61,656 nucleotides of DNA from Oscillospiraceae bacterium (GCA_031270605.1 JAISXG010000034.1:1-61656); one strand, 5' to 3'. Shown: positions 16,365 to 25,480, counted from the stretch's first letter. Notes: generated by a model not told the origin, from the letters alone. A program made the numbers and translations.

Positions 16365-17612
16365 CTAATCCTTCCGCAGCGCCTCGATCGGCGGCAGCTG
16401 CGCGGCACGCTTTGCGGGATAGATGCCAAAGAAAATGCCGATACCGCTTGAAAAACCGATGGCAAGGGCAATGGTCCACAGCTTTACGCTCAGCGGAACA
16501 TTCATCACCGCCGCGACAATGGCCGCAAGCACAACACCCAAAATCAGCCCGATTACGCCGCCAATAAAGCAGATCACAACCGATTCGGTCAAAAACTGCA
16601 TCAAAATCGTGTTCGTCCGCGCACCGAGCGCCTTGCGTATGCCGATCTCGCGCGTTCGCTCCGTCACCGAAACGAGCATGATGTTCATCACGCCCACGCC
16701 GCCGACCACCAGCGAAATCGCGCTCACCGCGGCGATAAACAGCGTAAAGATGCGGATAACGGAATCAATCAGATCCACGAACTGCGCCAGATTCGTAACC
16801 ATATATACATCCCTGTCGGCATTGTTGTGCTGCGCCTGCAGAATGCTCAAAGCGGTTTCGCCCGCGCTTGTCAGCAGGGAGTCCTCAACGGAGGTCAGAT
16901 AAAGCGTGTCATACCGCTCCTGTGAGCCCGAAAAATTCACGAGAAAGGTGGCGGGGAACATCATAATGCAAGACGCCATGTCCATGCCGCCGCCGAACTG
17001 CTCCATCATGGAGGACATGCTTTCGGTGTCTGACCCAAACAGGCCTGACAGGCTCAGCACACCCACGATTCTCACATTCACAGACCGCCCCTCAACCGAA
17101 AAGGTCAGTGATTCGCCCACACAATTTTCTTTGCCGAACATGGTTTTAGCGCTCACCGCGTCAATCAATGCCACCGGTGACGCCGACTTATACTCCTGCT
17201 CTGTGAAAAACTGGCCGTATCTGCATTCGCTCGCCAGAATATACTGCAAACTGGAATTGCCGCCAAAAGCCATTGCAAAGGCGGTTTCGGACTGCGTGGA
17301 GGCGGTGCCGAAGGTTTGCTTGAGCGGGGAGACATAAGCGATTTCGGGAACGGTCTGCAGCGCGGCGATATCCTTTGGCGTGAAATAATCACTCGCCGTC
17401 GCCTGCGACATTTTGACGGATATCTGAATGGTGGAGGAGCCTCCCATTTCGTTGATCATGCCGACAATGTAGTCAGCGCCGCCGTCGCCAACGGTGATGA
17501 TGGTAATGACAGAAGCAACGCCGATGATGATACCGAGCATTGTCAGCAATGAACGCATCAGGTTCGTTTTGATGCTGAACAAGGCAATTTTAATGTTTTC
17601 CTTCAGGCTCAC
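16365..17612 (-). CDS. MacB/FtsX-type ABC transporter permease
   Basis: About 415 residues with the MacB plan: TM1 after SIKTNLMRSLLTMLGIIIGVAS, a large extracytoplasmic domain (~45-280), then three TM helices with VTERTREIGIRKALGA between TM2 and TM3, ending PPIEALRKD. Such permeases work with an ABC ATPase and a HlyD-like adaptor to expel peptides, antibiotics or lipoproteins. The adaptor is encoded just upstream, but no ATPase gene is near, so it must be supplied from elsewhere. The GTG at 17612 is preferred, seven bases after GGGGGT. Confidence 0.88.
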   Translation of the reverse strand: MSLKENIKIALFSIKTNLMRSLLTMLGIIIGVASVITIITVGDGGADYIVGMINEMGGSSTIQISVKMSQATASDYFTPKDIAALQTVPEIAYVSPLKQTFGTASTQSETAFAMAFGGNSSLQYILASECRYGQFFTEQEYKSASPVALIDAVSAKTMFGKENCVGESLTFSVEGRSVNVRIVGVLSLSGLFGSDTESMSSMMEQFGGGMDMASCIMMFPATFLVNFSGSQERYDTLYLTSVEDSLLTSAGETALSILQAQHNNADRDVYMVTNLAQFVDLIDSVIRIFTLFIAAVSAISLVVGGVGVMNIMLVSVTERTREIGIRKALGARTNTILMQFLTESVVICFIGGVIGLILGVVLAAIVAAVMNVPLSVKLWTIALAIGFSSGIGIFFGIYPAKRAAQLPPIEALRKD

Positions 17613-17685
17613 GCAACATACCCCCACACACAAAAATCAAATCGGACGGCCCTCCGGCACCCTTCAACAAAATTCAGCATAGGCT

Positions 17686-19182
17686 TCATCCTGTTGTCCC
17701 AACACTGGACGCCTCTTCGGTATTGACCCTAATCTTCAAACCGTCTGCAAGAAGCTTTGAAGACCCGGAAAGCACGTTGCGCACGACTTTGTCGCCCTCA
17801 GAAAGCCCACTGAGCACCTGAATTGTGGAGGAGTCCGAAATACCGGTCTCAATCTCACGGTATTCGATTTTTTTGCTTTTTTGATTATACACATAAACGG
17901 AGGCTTTTCCCTCGGGGGTCCAGCGAACAGCCTCAACCGGAAGTGTCATCACGTTAAACGCCTCGTCCGTCACAATATCAATATCCACATCAAAACCGAT
18001 GACGATTCCCTCGTCGGGGCTCTTGATCGTGACGATCCCCTCCGCCGCGCTGGACGAACCGCTGACGCCGCCCATGATGGAGGTAATGTTAATGCTCGAG
18101 CTGGAGCTTGCCGTCGCACTGATGAAAGAAACCTCGCCCTCATATTCCTTGTTGACGGACTTGATGATCGCGCGCTGGCCAAGCTTCACGTTCGGCATGT
18201 CAAACTTGCCCAGTGTGAACGAGGCAAGAAACTCATCATAATTCTCAACGACCATGCCGATATTTGCCGCAAGGGATGCGGCAGCCGATGAGTCGCCCGA
18301 GCCGGTGAACATGGAAAGCAGCGAGGTAATGTCCACATCGCCCGAAAGCATGCCCATCAGTGAAGACATATCAAGACCCGAGGCCGCGGTGTTTGAATTC
18401 GCGGCGGTAAAGACCGTTCCGGGGTTGATGCTTACAGTGGAAACAATGCCGCGCTTCTCCGCCGTCCAGCCCTTTTCCAAGAGGTCCAGCTGCGAAAGAA
18501 ACACATCCAACGTCGCTTTGGTCGTATCTCTTTTTTGCTTTAAGCTGTTCAGATAACTATCGCTCATTTGGGTTTCAAGCACAATTTTTTGAATTTGCAG
18601 CTGGGCAAGCTGGGACTGCGAGGTGAACGAACTGCCCATCATGCTTGAAAGGTCAAGGCCGCTCCCGCCCAAAATGCCGCCCAAAGAGCCAAGAATGCTG
18701 CTGATGTCAAAAGAAGGGGTGGTGGCGGTGCCGGAGGTGGACTCCCCTTCCTGCTCAAGCTTTTCGATTTCCGTTTCGATCGCGGGAAGGGCCTCTTTCG
18801 CCGATTCCGCGGCCTTGAGCGCGTCACTGTAAGCCGTTGCGGCATTGTCCGCAGCGCGCTGCTTCTCCTGCCGCGCCTCTTCAACCGAAGAGGGGTCAAA
18901 CGTGGCCATCAGGGTGCCCGGCTCAACAACGTCGCCCACTTTCACATTCACATCAAGCACACGAACGCCGTCAATGGCATAAAACACACTGGTGCTGGCG
19001 GATTCCACAGGCGCGGAGGTGGAAAAAGTCTTCACAACATTGCCGATTGTCAGCTCTGCCAGGTTCACTTCAAGCTTGCTTTTTTCAGTTCTGTAAACCT
19101 GAAACGTCACGGCCCCGCCGATAATAATAACGGCCAGAGACACCGCAAGCACAATCTTCCATTTTTTCGATTTTTTCTTCAT
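17686..19182 (-). CDS. HlyD/MacA-type efflux adaptor
   Basis: A 498-residue membrane-fusion protein with an N-terminal TM anchor (IVLAVSLAVIIIGGAVTF), a lipoyl-like half (DVNVKVGDVVEPGTLMATFD), a coiled coil of Ala/Glu-rich helices, and a C-terminal beta-barrel part with LPVEAVRWTPEGKASVYV and GLSEGDKVV. The coiled-coil region is interrupted by two low-complexity Gly/Ser/Met inserts (ISSILGSLGGILGGSGLDLS and a similar one later), unusual for the family. It forms an operon with the following permease and probably joins it to the cell envelope. Confidence 0.87.
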   Translation of the reverse strand: MKKKSKKWKIVLAVSLAVIIIGGAVTFQVYRTEKSKLEVNLAELTIGNVVKTFSTSAPVESASTSVFYAIDGVRVLDVNVKVGDVVEPGTLMATFDPSSVEEARQEKQRAADNAATAYSDALKAAESAKEALPAIETEIEKLEQEGESTSGTATTPSFDISSILGSLGGILGGSGLDLSSMMGSSFTSQSQLAQLQIQKIVLETQMSDSYLNSLKQKRDTTKATLDVFLSQLDLLEKGWTAEKRGIVSTVSINPGTVFTAANSNTAASGLDMSSLMGMLSGDVDITSLLSMFTGSGDSSAAASLAANIGMVVENYDEFLASFTLGKFDMPNVKLGQRAIIKSVNKEYEGEVSFISATASSSSSINITSIMGGVSGSSSAAEGIVTIKSPDEGIVIGFDVDIDIVTDEAFNVMTLPVEAVRWTPEGKASVYVYNQKSKKIEYREIETGISDSSTIQVLSGLSEGDKVVRNVLSGSSKLLADGLKIRVNTEEASSVGTTG

Positions 19183-19809
19183 TAGCTACTCCATTTCTCC
19201 GGTAGAAAAAAATCCCCAACCAAATCCACCGATACAGGTTTCCAAATAAAAAGACGTTCTAAATCAGGCAAAAGGCTTGATATATATAGCTTTGCATTGA
19301 TTTTTCAAAAGGCTTTGTATCGTCGTTCAACTTCAAAAGCAGCTCCGGATCTGCGAGGATTTTTTTGAGCCGCAAGGCAAAGGGAACAACACAGCAGCTC
19401 GGAAAAAAGACCGCAAAGACGGGCTAGTTTTGAAGCTGAGCGACGATATATCTTTGTGCGCTGCCGGGGGCAGAAGCACTCAAGAAATTGAACCGATTAG
19501 CAAGACAGACCGCATCTCCAATAATAAACTATAATATTTAAAAGCGCTTAGAAATAGACACATTTTACAATATAATCTTTTTTTCTTCATAGACGCAATA
19601 TGAATTTTTTATGAATTTAATCTATATTTTAACCCTCAGCGCATACATATGAATAGGCAGAAGGCTTCAAAGCGTGCAGGCAAACCGCCGAGGCACGCCC
19701 GGCACCCCCTATCGGCCGGTTTGACCGTTATTCATTTTTATCTGGATCAACGCCCGTCTTTTTCACGCTTGTGTGAGCGGTGTTTCCAGGAAAGGACAGG
19801 AAATTTAAG
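19183..19809. other. Long intergenic region
   Basis: About 630 bases between divergent genes. It holds an imperfect palindrome (listed separately) and an AT-rich tail with TATAAT-like sequence near 19570. I see no protein-coding frame with a ribosome binding site and no tRNA. Confidence 0.6.
19311..19458. repeat. Long imperfect palindrome 1
   Basis: Arms at 19318-19338 and 19428-19448 match as reverse complements at 19 of 21 positions (TATCGTCG.TCA.CTTCAAAA). Inner segments pair too: TGCGAGGATTTTTT against AAAAAAGACCGCA. The inner sequence with CAAGGCAAA resembles the palindrome at 54171. It may be a non-autonomous mobile repeat or a structured RNA. Confidence 0.65.
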
Positions 19810-20337
19810 ATGAGAAAAAAAATAATTTGTTACATTGCCTTGGCCGCCGCGCTGCTGCTGGGCCTCACCGCCTGCACGCAGGAGCTGCGCATAGACCGTT
19901 ATGAACTGGCAGTACGGCTCGAAAAGGCCGGCAAAGCCTATTCCTTTGCCCCTGAAGATGTGCTGATTGAGCAGAATAAGCAACTGATCTTTTACAGCCT
20001 GCAGCAGCAGGACGACTGCATTCTGACACTGGTGACAGACAAAACAGACAGAATACAGACCCTCTCCGTTACCATTGACCGCGCGAAGTGGAGCGTTGAG
20101 GCGATCCAAAGCGTTTTTGTGCCCTTCTCAAAAGCAGTATTGACCGCTTTTTGCGCGAACGATACAATTGCGCAAAAAGCAGCTGAGGAGTTAGAGCTCA
20201 ACAACGCGAATACATACATAAGCGACCGGCTTGAGAGCGCCGCAATCGAAAAATTCACCTTCACAGTATACACGAATGCGCTGAGCAACGTGATCGCCTG
20301 CGACTATGGAGCAGAAAGCGTTTCAACCACCGCATGA
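19810..20337 (+). CDS. Small lipoprotein, unknown
   Basis: A 175-residue lipoprotein: MRKKIICYIALAAALLLGL then lipobox LTAC with the lipidated Cys near residue 22. The mature domain is alternating beta and helix with no enzyme motif, and ends TTA. I prefer the ATG at 19810, as the longer frame from 19780 adds residues before the signal peptide. It stands alone, with a strong terminator after it. The family is not recognised. Confidence 0.75.
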   Translation: MRKKIICYIALAAALLLGLTACTQELRIDRYELAVRLEKAGKAYSFAPEDVLIEQNKQLIFYSLQQQDDCILTLVTDKTDRIQTLSVTIDRAKWSVEAIQSVFVPFSKAVLTAFCANDTIAQKAAEELELNNANTYISDRLESAAIEKFTFTVYTNALSNVIACDYGAESVSTTA

Positions 20338-20371
20338 AACATCTTTTGATTTTATGCCAACACGCTCTAAT

Positions 20372-20413
20372 AAGACGACGCCGCAGGCAATGTGCCCATG
20401 GCGTCGTTTTATT
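20372..20413. terminator. Bidirectional terminator
   Basis: ACGACGCC and GGCGTCGT form a stem around a 17-base loop. T-rich sequence flanks it on both strands, between converging genes. Confidence 0.85.
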
Positions 20414-20424
20414 GGCGATTTTAA

Positions 20425-21432
20425 TTAACGCTTCGCTGCCGCTTGTTCATGCACAAGCGCATAGGCCACATCGGGCAGGTCGGTGATAATCGCGTCCGCG
20501 CCCTTTTCCTTGAGGCTGTTCATTTTTTCTTCATCATTGATCGTCCAATACTGCACGGCGATATCATGCTTGTGGGCATAATTGATAAACCGAGTGGTCG
20601 CAAGGTTGATCACATAGCTGTCATCCGGAATCTGCAGCGCGTCGAAGGTAAAGGTGCCGGGTTCGGCGCTGATGCCGAAAAGCGAATAAAGATAGATCTT
20701 CAAAACCTCTTTGGGGCCGGCCGAACGCATCATGTCCGGATAAGCCTCATGCTGATATCGATTGATCTCGCCGTGAAAGCTTGCCGCGAACACGCGCCCA
20801 AGCAGCTTTTTTTCAGAGAGAATGGCATAAAACACGTCTGTCGCCCGTTTGCCGCGCTCGCCGCCGTCCTTGATGTCAATGATATATGAAAACTTCCCAT
20901 GCTTTTCAAGAAAGTCAAACACTTCCTCCACGCGCACCACGCGCAGATTTTCAGGAATATCCTTACCGCGCAGCCCCGCATACGGGCGGCTGCCGTCGGG
21001 CGCGACATAATTTTCGCCCATATTCAGCGCGCGCAGCTCGGCAAAAGAATAGTCGCTTGCGCGAATGTCCTTTTTTCCGAAATATTCCACCGCGTCACTC
21101 GTGCGGTCAAGTGTGCCGTCATGCAGCACAACAAGAACATCATCCTTTGTCAAATGCAGGTCAAATTCAAAAATGTCAGTTCGGAAGTCGTCGCTGTTCA
21201 CGCAGCGCTCAAATGCGTTGAGCGTGTTTTCAGGAAACAGCCCGCCGCCCGAGCGGTGCGCGGCCACGAGCGGGCTGCCCACAGGCATAATGTAAGGATT
21301 TTTTGAAACGGCGGCAACCACCGGCTCCGCCGTCTCTCTTGTCACCACAAAATACACAAGCCCCACAGCGGCTAAAACAAAACAAAAAAGAATCACAGCA
21401 GACTTCCCCGCCTTTCTAAAAATGCCGGCCAT
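20425..21432 (-). CDS. Glycerophosphodiester phosphodiesterase
   Basis: A 335-residue GDPD-family enzyme that hydrolyses glycerophosphodiesters to glycerol-3-phosphate and an alcohol. After a TM helix (11-30) comes the TIM barrel: AHRSGGGLFPENT (His59, Arg60), EFDLHLTKDD (Glu89, Asp91) and LHDGTLDRT (His104), which are the catalytic and metal residues. The barrel probably faces outward, tethered to the membrane, and may recycle teichoic-acid or phospholipid head groups. It is transcribed alone; a TATAAT box lies just upstream (21448-21453 on the complement). Confidence 0.9.
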   Translation of the reverse strand: MAGIFRKAGKSAVILFCFVLAAVGLVYFVVTRETAEPVVAAVSKNPYIMPVGSPLVAAHRSGGGLFPENTLNAFERCVNSDDFRTDIFEFDLHLTKDDVLVVLHDGTLDRTSDAVEYFGKKDIRASDYSFAELRALNMGENYVAPDGSRPYAGLRGKDIPENLRVVRVEEVFDFLEKHGKFSYIIDIKDGGERGKRATDVFYAILSEKKLLGRVFAASFHGEINRYQHEAYPDMMRSAGPKEVLKIYLYSLFGISAEPGTFTFDALQIPDDSYVINLATTRFINYAHKHDIAVQYWTINDEEKMNSLKEKGADAIITDLPDVAYALVHEQAAAKR

Positions 21433-21588
21433 AGCAGAATCCCTTTTAATTATACTATACGGAATCTAAATATACAACAACTATTCTATTGGCATATCCA
21501 AACAAGCGCAATGCGATCGGTTTATTTTTATTTAATTATAAAAACAGACGTTTGCAAAATTTGTCGTTTCGCAAACGTCTTAATAAAA

Positions 21589-22002
21589 TTAGTTACACCC
21601 GGAGCAGGAAGAGCAGGAACCGCCGCAGCCGTGGTCGGCAGGCTGGGGCTCGCAGGTCTCGGGGTCTTCGCCGTTCACGCAAAGCGAAAGAATCTGCACA
21701 AGATAGTTCATCAGCTCATCGATCTCGTGCCTTGCGTTTTCATAGTCCTGCATGTTCTTATTGAGCATCAGCTCACCGTACACCTCGCGGAACTCCTTGT
21801 CATAGGCCTCAAGCTTCGCGTCGTCCGGCGAGTCCTTTTCGCTCTCCGCCTGATAAGACATTTGAACCAGATTGATTTTGCCGATCAGCGCAGTCAGCTC
21901 GGCGTCCGCGTCGTTTGCCTTTTTCGCTGCCTGCAACGTAATATAGCGCTCATCCTTTTGAATGGCGGCGCCCAGTTCCCTTGTTAATTTAACAACATCC
22001 AT
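21589..22002 (-). CDS. YlbF/YmcA-family protein with Cys-rich tail
   Basis: A 137-residue helical protein of the YlbF/YmcA (DUF964) family. In Bacillus subtilis these proteins form, with YaaT, an iron-sulphur complex that influences RNase Y-dependent mRNA processing, sporulation and competence. The gene follows miaB on the same strand, as ymcA does in Bacillus. The C-terminus ends with a cluster of Cys (HGCGGSCSSCSGC), which could bind a 4Fe-4S cluster. It has a clear AGGAG site. Confidence 0.85.
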   Translation of the reverse strand: MDVVKLTRELGAAIQKDERYITLQAAKKANDADAELTALIGKINLVQMSYQAESEKDSPDDAKLEAYDKEFREVYGELMLNKNMQDYENARHEIDELMNYLVQILSLCVNGEDPETCEPQPADHGCGGSCSSCSGCN

Positions 22003-22076
22003 AATAAACTCCTATTCTGTGCTTTCGCTCAATTTATTTGAAAGCAGCCGCAAAAGCGCGGCGGCCAACAATCACA

Positions 22077-23504
22077 TTATTCGGCTTCGCAAAGCTCGCC
22101 GTACAGCACCCATGTTTTCGGCTCTGTGACCCTCACAAAAACGAAGCCGCCGATGAGGGAGTCGCTCCCGTCAAACAAAATACTGATATTTCCGCTTGTG
22201 CGGCCCATCAAAAGGCCCTTTGATTCATCGCGCTCTTCCACCAGAACCCGGTGAACACTATCTAGCAATTTTGCCGTTCTTGCGCCCGCAATGTCCTCCT
22301 GCAAGGCCGTCAGCTCTGAAAACCAGCTCGACTTCTCGCTGTAGGGCACAGGGTCGGGCAGGTCCGCAGCAACAGTTCCGCTGCGCTTCGAATAAATAAA
22401 CGTGAACAGTGAGGTGAACTGCGCCTCGCGCACGAGCGCCAGAGTTTCTTGAAACTCTTCATAACTCTCGCCCGGAAAGCCCACGATCACGTCGCTGGTG
22501 ACCGACATATCCGGCATGACCTTGCGCGCATAGCGCAGCAGGCGGAGATACTGCTCTTTGGTATAGCCGCGGTTCATCTCATCAAGCACCCTGTCGCTGC
22601 CCGCCTGAAACGGCAAATGCAAATGCTTTGAGACTTTTTCGCAGCCTGCCATTGTATCCAGCAGTTCCTCCGAGCAGTCCTTCGGGTGCGAGGTCATGAA
22701 GCGGATCAAAAAGTCGCCCGGCAGCGCGTTGATTTGGCGGAGCAGCTTTGCGAAATTCATGTCAACAGGCAGGTTCTTGCCGTAGGAATTCACGTTCTGC
22801 CCAAGCAGGGTGATGTCTTTCGCGCCGTTTGCAATCAAAGCCTCGGCTTCTTTGAGAATCTCTTCAGGCATGCGCGAACGCTCACGGCCGCGCACATAGG
22901 GCACAACGCAATAGCTGCAAAAATTATCGCAGCCATACATCACGGGCAGCCACACTTTAAACGGCCGGTCCTGCACCGTGGGCAGCCCCTCGGTGATCTC
23001 ACCGCCGCCCTCCCCTGTTTCAAACACACGCTTGCCGCCCGAGAGCACCCGAAACAGCAGTTCGGGCAGTTTTTGAACAGCGAAAGTGCCGAACACAAGG
23101 TTCACATAAGGGAAGCTTTTGCTAATGCGTTCTTCAACATGCGCCTGCTGCATCATGCAGCCGCACAGGGCAATGATCATGCCCGGGCGGGCCGCCTTGA
23201 TCGGTTTCAGCGCGCCCACATTGCCAAACACCCTGTCCTCGGCATGCTCACGCACGGCGCAGGTATTAAACAGCACAAGGTCCGCGTCCTCCGGCCTGTC
23301 GCAGAACGCGTAGCCCATCTGTACAAGCAGGCCTTTTATCCGTTCGGAATCAGCCACGTTGCCCTGGCAGCCATAGGTGTGCACAAACGCCTGAGGGATC
23401 CGTTCGGGAAACCGCGCCGACAAAATTGCATGCACCATCTCCGCAAATTCTTCACGCGATTTATTCTCAAGCCTTTGACTTCCCTGCACTTTGCCGCTTT
23501 TCAC
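22077..23504 (-). CDS. miaB: tRNA-2-methylthio-N6-dimethylallyladenosine synthase MiaB
   Basis: A 475-residue radical-SAM methylthiotransferase that adds the 2-methylthio group to i6A37 of tRNAs. The N-terminal UPF0004 domain has cluster Cys residues at 46 (YGCQGN), 82 (FNTCAVREHAEDRVFG) and 116. The radical-SAM motif CDNFCSYC is at 192-199, with VPYVRGRERSR beside it. A TRAM domain ends the protein. The first motif reads CQGN instead of the more common CQMN. It starts with GTG, seven bases after GTGAGG. The YmcA-like gene follows. Confidence 0.95.
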   Translation of the reverse strand: MKSGKVQGSQRLENKSREEFAEMVHAILSARFPERIPQAFVHTYGCQGNVADSERIKGLLVQMGYAFCDRPEDADLVLFNTCAVREHAEDRVFGNVGALKPIKAARPGMIIALCGCMMQQAHVEERISKSFPYVNLVFGTFAVQKLPELLFRVLSGGKRVFETGEGGGEITEGLPTVQDRPFKVWLPVMYGCDNFCSYCVVPYVRGRERSRMPEEILKEAEALIANGAKDITLLGQNVNSYGKNLPVDMNFAKLLRQINALPGDFLIRFMTSHPKDCSEELLDTMAGCEKVSKHLHLPFQAGSDRVLDEMNRGYTKEQYLRLLRYARKVMPDMSVTSDVIVGFPGESYEEFQETLALVREAQFTSLFTFIYSKRSGTVAADLPDPVPYSEKSSWFSELTALQEDIAGARTAKLLDSVHRVLVEERDESKGLLMGRTSGNISILFDGSDSLIGGFVFVRVTEPKTWVLYGELCEAE

Positions 23505-23602
23505 ACTGAAACCTCACAATAAATCATGATTAGCATTCCCAAATTACCAGTTTTTATATTGTAATACATAAACCGCCGCTTGTAAAGTAATTTTATGAAT
23601 AT

Positions 23603-23642
23603 AAAAATCCCCGCACACGCATAAGGCTGCGCATGCGGGGAA
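23603..23642 (-). terminator. Terminator of the SGNH hydrolase gene
   Basis: CCCCGCATGCGC pairs with GCG..GCGGGG; on the minus strand ATTTTTAT follows. Confidence 0.8.
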
Positions 23643-23662
23643 AACACTGTTTCAAATTATCT

Positions 23663-24673
23663 TTATTTTGCGGTCTTGGGCTTTTTTCTTGCGGCAATGC
23701 AGCCCGCCGCCCCAAGAAACGCCATGGGGATGAGCAAATAGAGAACCCTTGCGCTGTCATCGCCGGTTCGGGGAATGGAGGTTGGGAAAGTGGTTTGCTC
23801 CGAGGATGTTGTGGTAGTTGTATTGTTGCCGCCGCCTGAGGCCGTTGTTGTGGTGCTTTCGTCTGTGTCAAACTGGTTTTTACCGGAGCGCGCAAGCTTG
23901 CCCGCCTTTTCAAGCTGGTCAAGCTGCTCGACGATCATTTCGGCAATTTTCACATGGCCCTCTTTTGAAGGGTGCGTCATATCAAAGGCGATGTATTTGC
24001 TCTCGCCGTTGAACGCCTTTTGCAGGTCAAGCAAATAATAGGCACCCGGATATTTTTCAAGGTATTCCGCAAACACAGGGTTCACCTTGTCGACCACGGT
24101 CTGATACATATCCTTGAGCGATCCGCTCATGGGGTTATAAAGTGTCTGCACAAAAATCACAGCGTTGGGATTCAACTCTTTGATTCTGGTCATAATAACT
24201 AAAAGATTGAAGCGGAGGTCATGCACAATTTCGTTGACCTTGTCGGGTTTGTTGATCAGCGTCTGCACCGCGACGGAAAGCAGGTTGTCGCCCATAACGT
24301 CATTGCCGCCGATGGAAATGCTGATAACCGAAGCTGTTTTAATGTCATTGCGGATGTCGGTATTGCTCTTGACATCCGTGAGCACATCCTCTGACGTTTT
24401 GGCGCTCTTGGCATGGTTTTTCAGCTCGTAATCCTTTTTTGCGACAACCTTGTTGGCAAAGCCGTTCTTGTAGCCCGTGATGATTCCCAACGGGTCCGCG
24501 CCGACGCCCTCGGCGATCGAGTCGCCCAGCACCACATATTTCATCTTCGGCGGCTCGGGCGCTTTGGTTGTGGTCTCGGTCGTTGTCTCATCCGCGGCAA
24601 ATGCAATCAAACCGCCAAAGGAAAATAAAAACAAAAGGGCAACTAGAAAAACAGCGATACTTTTTTTTATCAT
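23663..24673 (-). CDS. Secreted, wall-anchored SGNH/GDSL hydrolase
   Basis: A 336-residue esterase-like protein. A signal peptide ends near AFAADE. The SGNH blocks are VVLGDSIAEGVG (Ser nucleophile, residue 52), SISIGGNDV (Gly/Asn) and FDMTHPSKEGH (Asp-His). A Thr/Gly/Asn-rich spacer leads to a sortase-type signal: IPRTGDD, hydrophobic helix, then RKKPKTAK. The enzyme is probably attached to the cell wall and removes acyl groups from polysaccharide or lipid substrates. I chose the ATG at 24673, which has AAAGGACAGG upstream and directly precedes the signal peptide. Confidence 0.88.
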   Translation of the reverse strand: MIKKSIAVFLVALLFLFSFGGLIAFAADETTTETTTKAPEPPKMKYVVLGDSIAEGVGADPLGIITGYKNGFANKVVAKKDYELKNHAKSAKTSEDVLTDVKSNTDIRNDIKTASVISISIGGNDVMGDNLLSVAVQTLINKPDKVNEIVHDLRFNLLVIMTRIKELNPNAVIFVQTLYNPMSGSLKDMYQTVVDKVNPVFAEYLEKYPGAYYLLDLQKAFNGESKYIAFDMTHPSKEGHVKIAEMIVEQLDQLEKAGKLARSGKNQFDTDESTTTTASGGGNNTTTTTSSEQTTFPTSIPRTGDDSARVLYLLIPMAFLGAAGCIAARKKPKTAK

Positions 24674-24790
24674 ACAATTCCTGTCCTTTCTCTGACGGTT
24701 GCGCGCCCACGCAGTTACCGCTAATAAAAAAGCGCGCTCCCGGCCAACCGTGAAACATTGCACAAAAAAGAATTCCGTTATTTGAATTTC

Positions 24791-24819
24791 ATCATATAAC
24801 AAAATCCATATGTTGTCAA
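24791..24819 (-). promoter_or_regulatory. Promoter of the SGNH hydrolase gene
   Basis: TTGACA and TATGAT, 17 bases apart, on the minus strand about 120 bases before the start codon. Confidence 0.75.
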
Positions 24820-24950
24820 GGAAAAGAATTCATTTGTAATTAATATCTTGTTAAAAATTCAAGAAAAAACCATAAATTTGCCATATTTTGCAGTACAATA
24901 ATCGGGTATACTGTTATTGATTTTAAATAATAAAGGAAATGATACATATC

Positions 24951-25259
24951 ATGAATGATTTTTATGAATGCATCTATCAGTTTGTCGCACATATTCCCCC
25001 GGGGCATGTTGCCACCTACGGCCGGATTGCCGCGCTTGCGGGGCGCCCTCGGGCGGCAAGGCAGGTCGGTCGGGCGCTGTGGCAATGCCCGGATGGCCGT
25101 CACCTGCCCTGCCACCGCGTTGTGAACCGCTTTGGCGAGCTTGCGCCGTCGCACGTGTTCGGCGGTGAAGGGCTGCAGCGCTCGCAGCTCGAACAGGAAG
25201 GCGTTGCTTTTTTGCCGGACGGCAGGATCGATTTGCAAAAACATATTTGGAACTTTTGA
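24951..25259 (+). CDS. MGMT-like DNA alkyltransferase domain protein
   Basis: A 102-residue protein equal to the DNA-binding/active-site domain of O6-methylguanine-DNA methyltransferase, without the N-terminal domain. PGHVATYGRIA is the recognition-helix region, and LPCHRVVN carries the acceptor Cys54. A Cys, not the Trp of alkyltransferase-like proteins, suggests real alkyl acceptance, though stand-alone domains may act mainly in damage recognition. The ATG at 24951 is preferred, with AAAGGA 13 bases before it; an in-frame ATG at 24939 almost touches that site. Confidence 0.85.
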   Translation: MNDFYECIYQFVAHIPPGHVATYGRIAALAGRPRAARQVGRALWQCPDGRHLPCHRVVNRFGELAPSHVFGGEGLQRSQLEQEGVAFLPDGRIDLQKHIWNF

Positions 25260-25302
25260 GAGCGCATGACAGCCTCTCAAGCCGGAAACGAATAATTTTT
25301 TC

Positions 25303-25331
25303 TTGACACTTTTTGATTATCGTAATACAAT
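25303..25331 (+). promoter_or_regulatory. Promoter of the mgtE operon
   Basis: TTGACA and TACAAT with a 17-base spacer. Transcription from here would make a leader of about 320 bases before mgtE. Confidence 0.82.
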
Positions 25332-25337
25332 GTAGTA

Positions 25338-25480
25338 TACGCCGATGACTGTTTCGGACAAGCTGCCTTGCGGCTTTGCCCAAAACAGCCCCTGCGGCGG
25401 AGAGGAGATGAAATAATGGACGAGGGCCGAAGTAGCCAAACCAAAATAGGTCACCGATGCATGCCCGCTAAAGCAGAATA
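25338..25480 (+). promoter_or_regulatory. Structured mgtE leader, possible riboswitch
   Basis: This leader contains CTGTTTCGG...CCCAAAACAG as a closing stem around AAGCTGCC/GCGGCTT, then GGGCCGAAGTAGCC and CATGCCCGCTAAAGC. The last element resembles the 3' end of M-box magnesium leaders, and mgtE is a usual M-box target, but the 5' M-box signature is missing. The class is therefore not assigned. A 37-codon frame starting at 25416 lies within it and is probably chance. Confidence 0.4.

Noticed and set aside
22686-23522. 278-codon plus-strand frame over miaB
   Set aside because: Antisense to miaB with its catalytic Cys motifs; no start signal or family similarity.
25338-25480. Canonical M-box riboswitch
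   Set aside because: Only the GCTAAAGC end fits; the GTTAGGTGAGGC-type 5' signature is not present.
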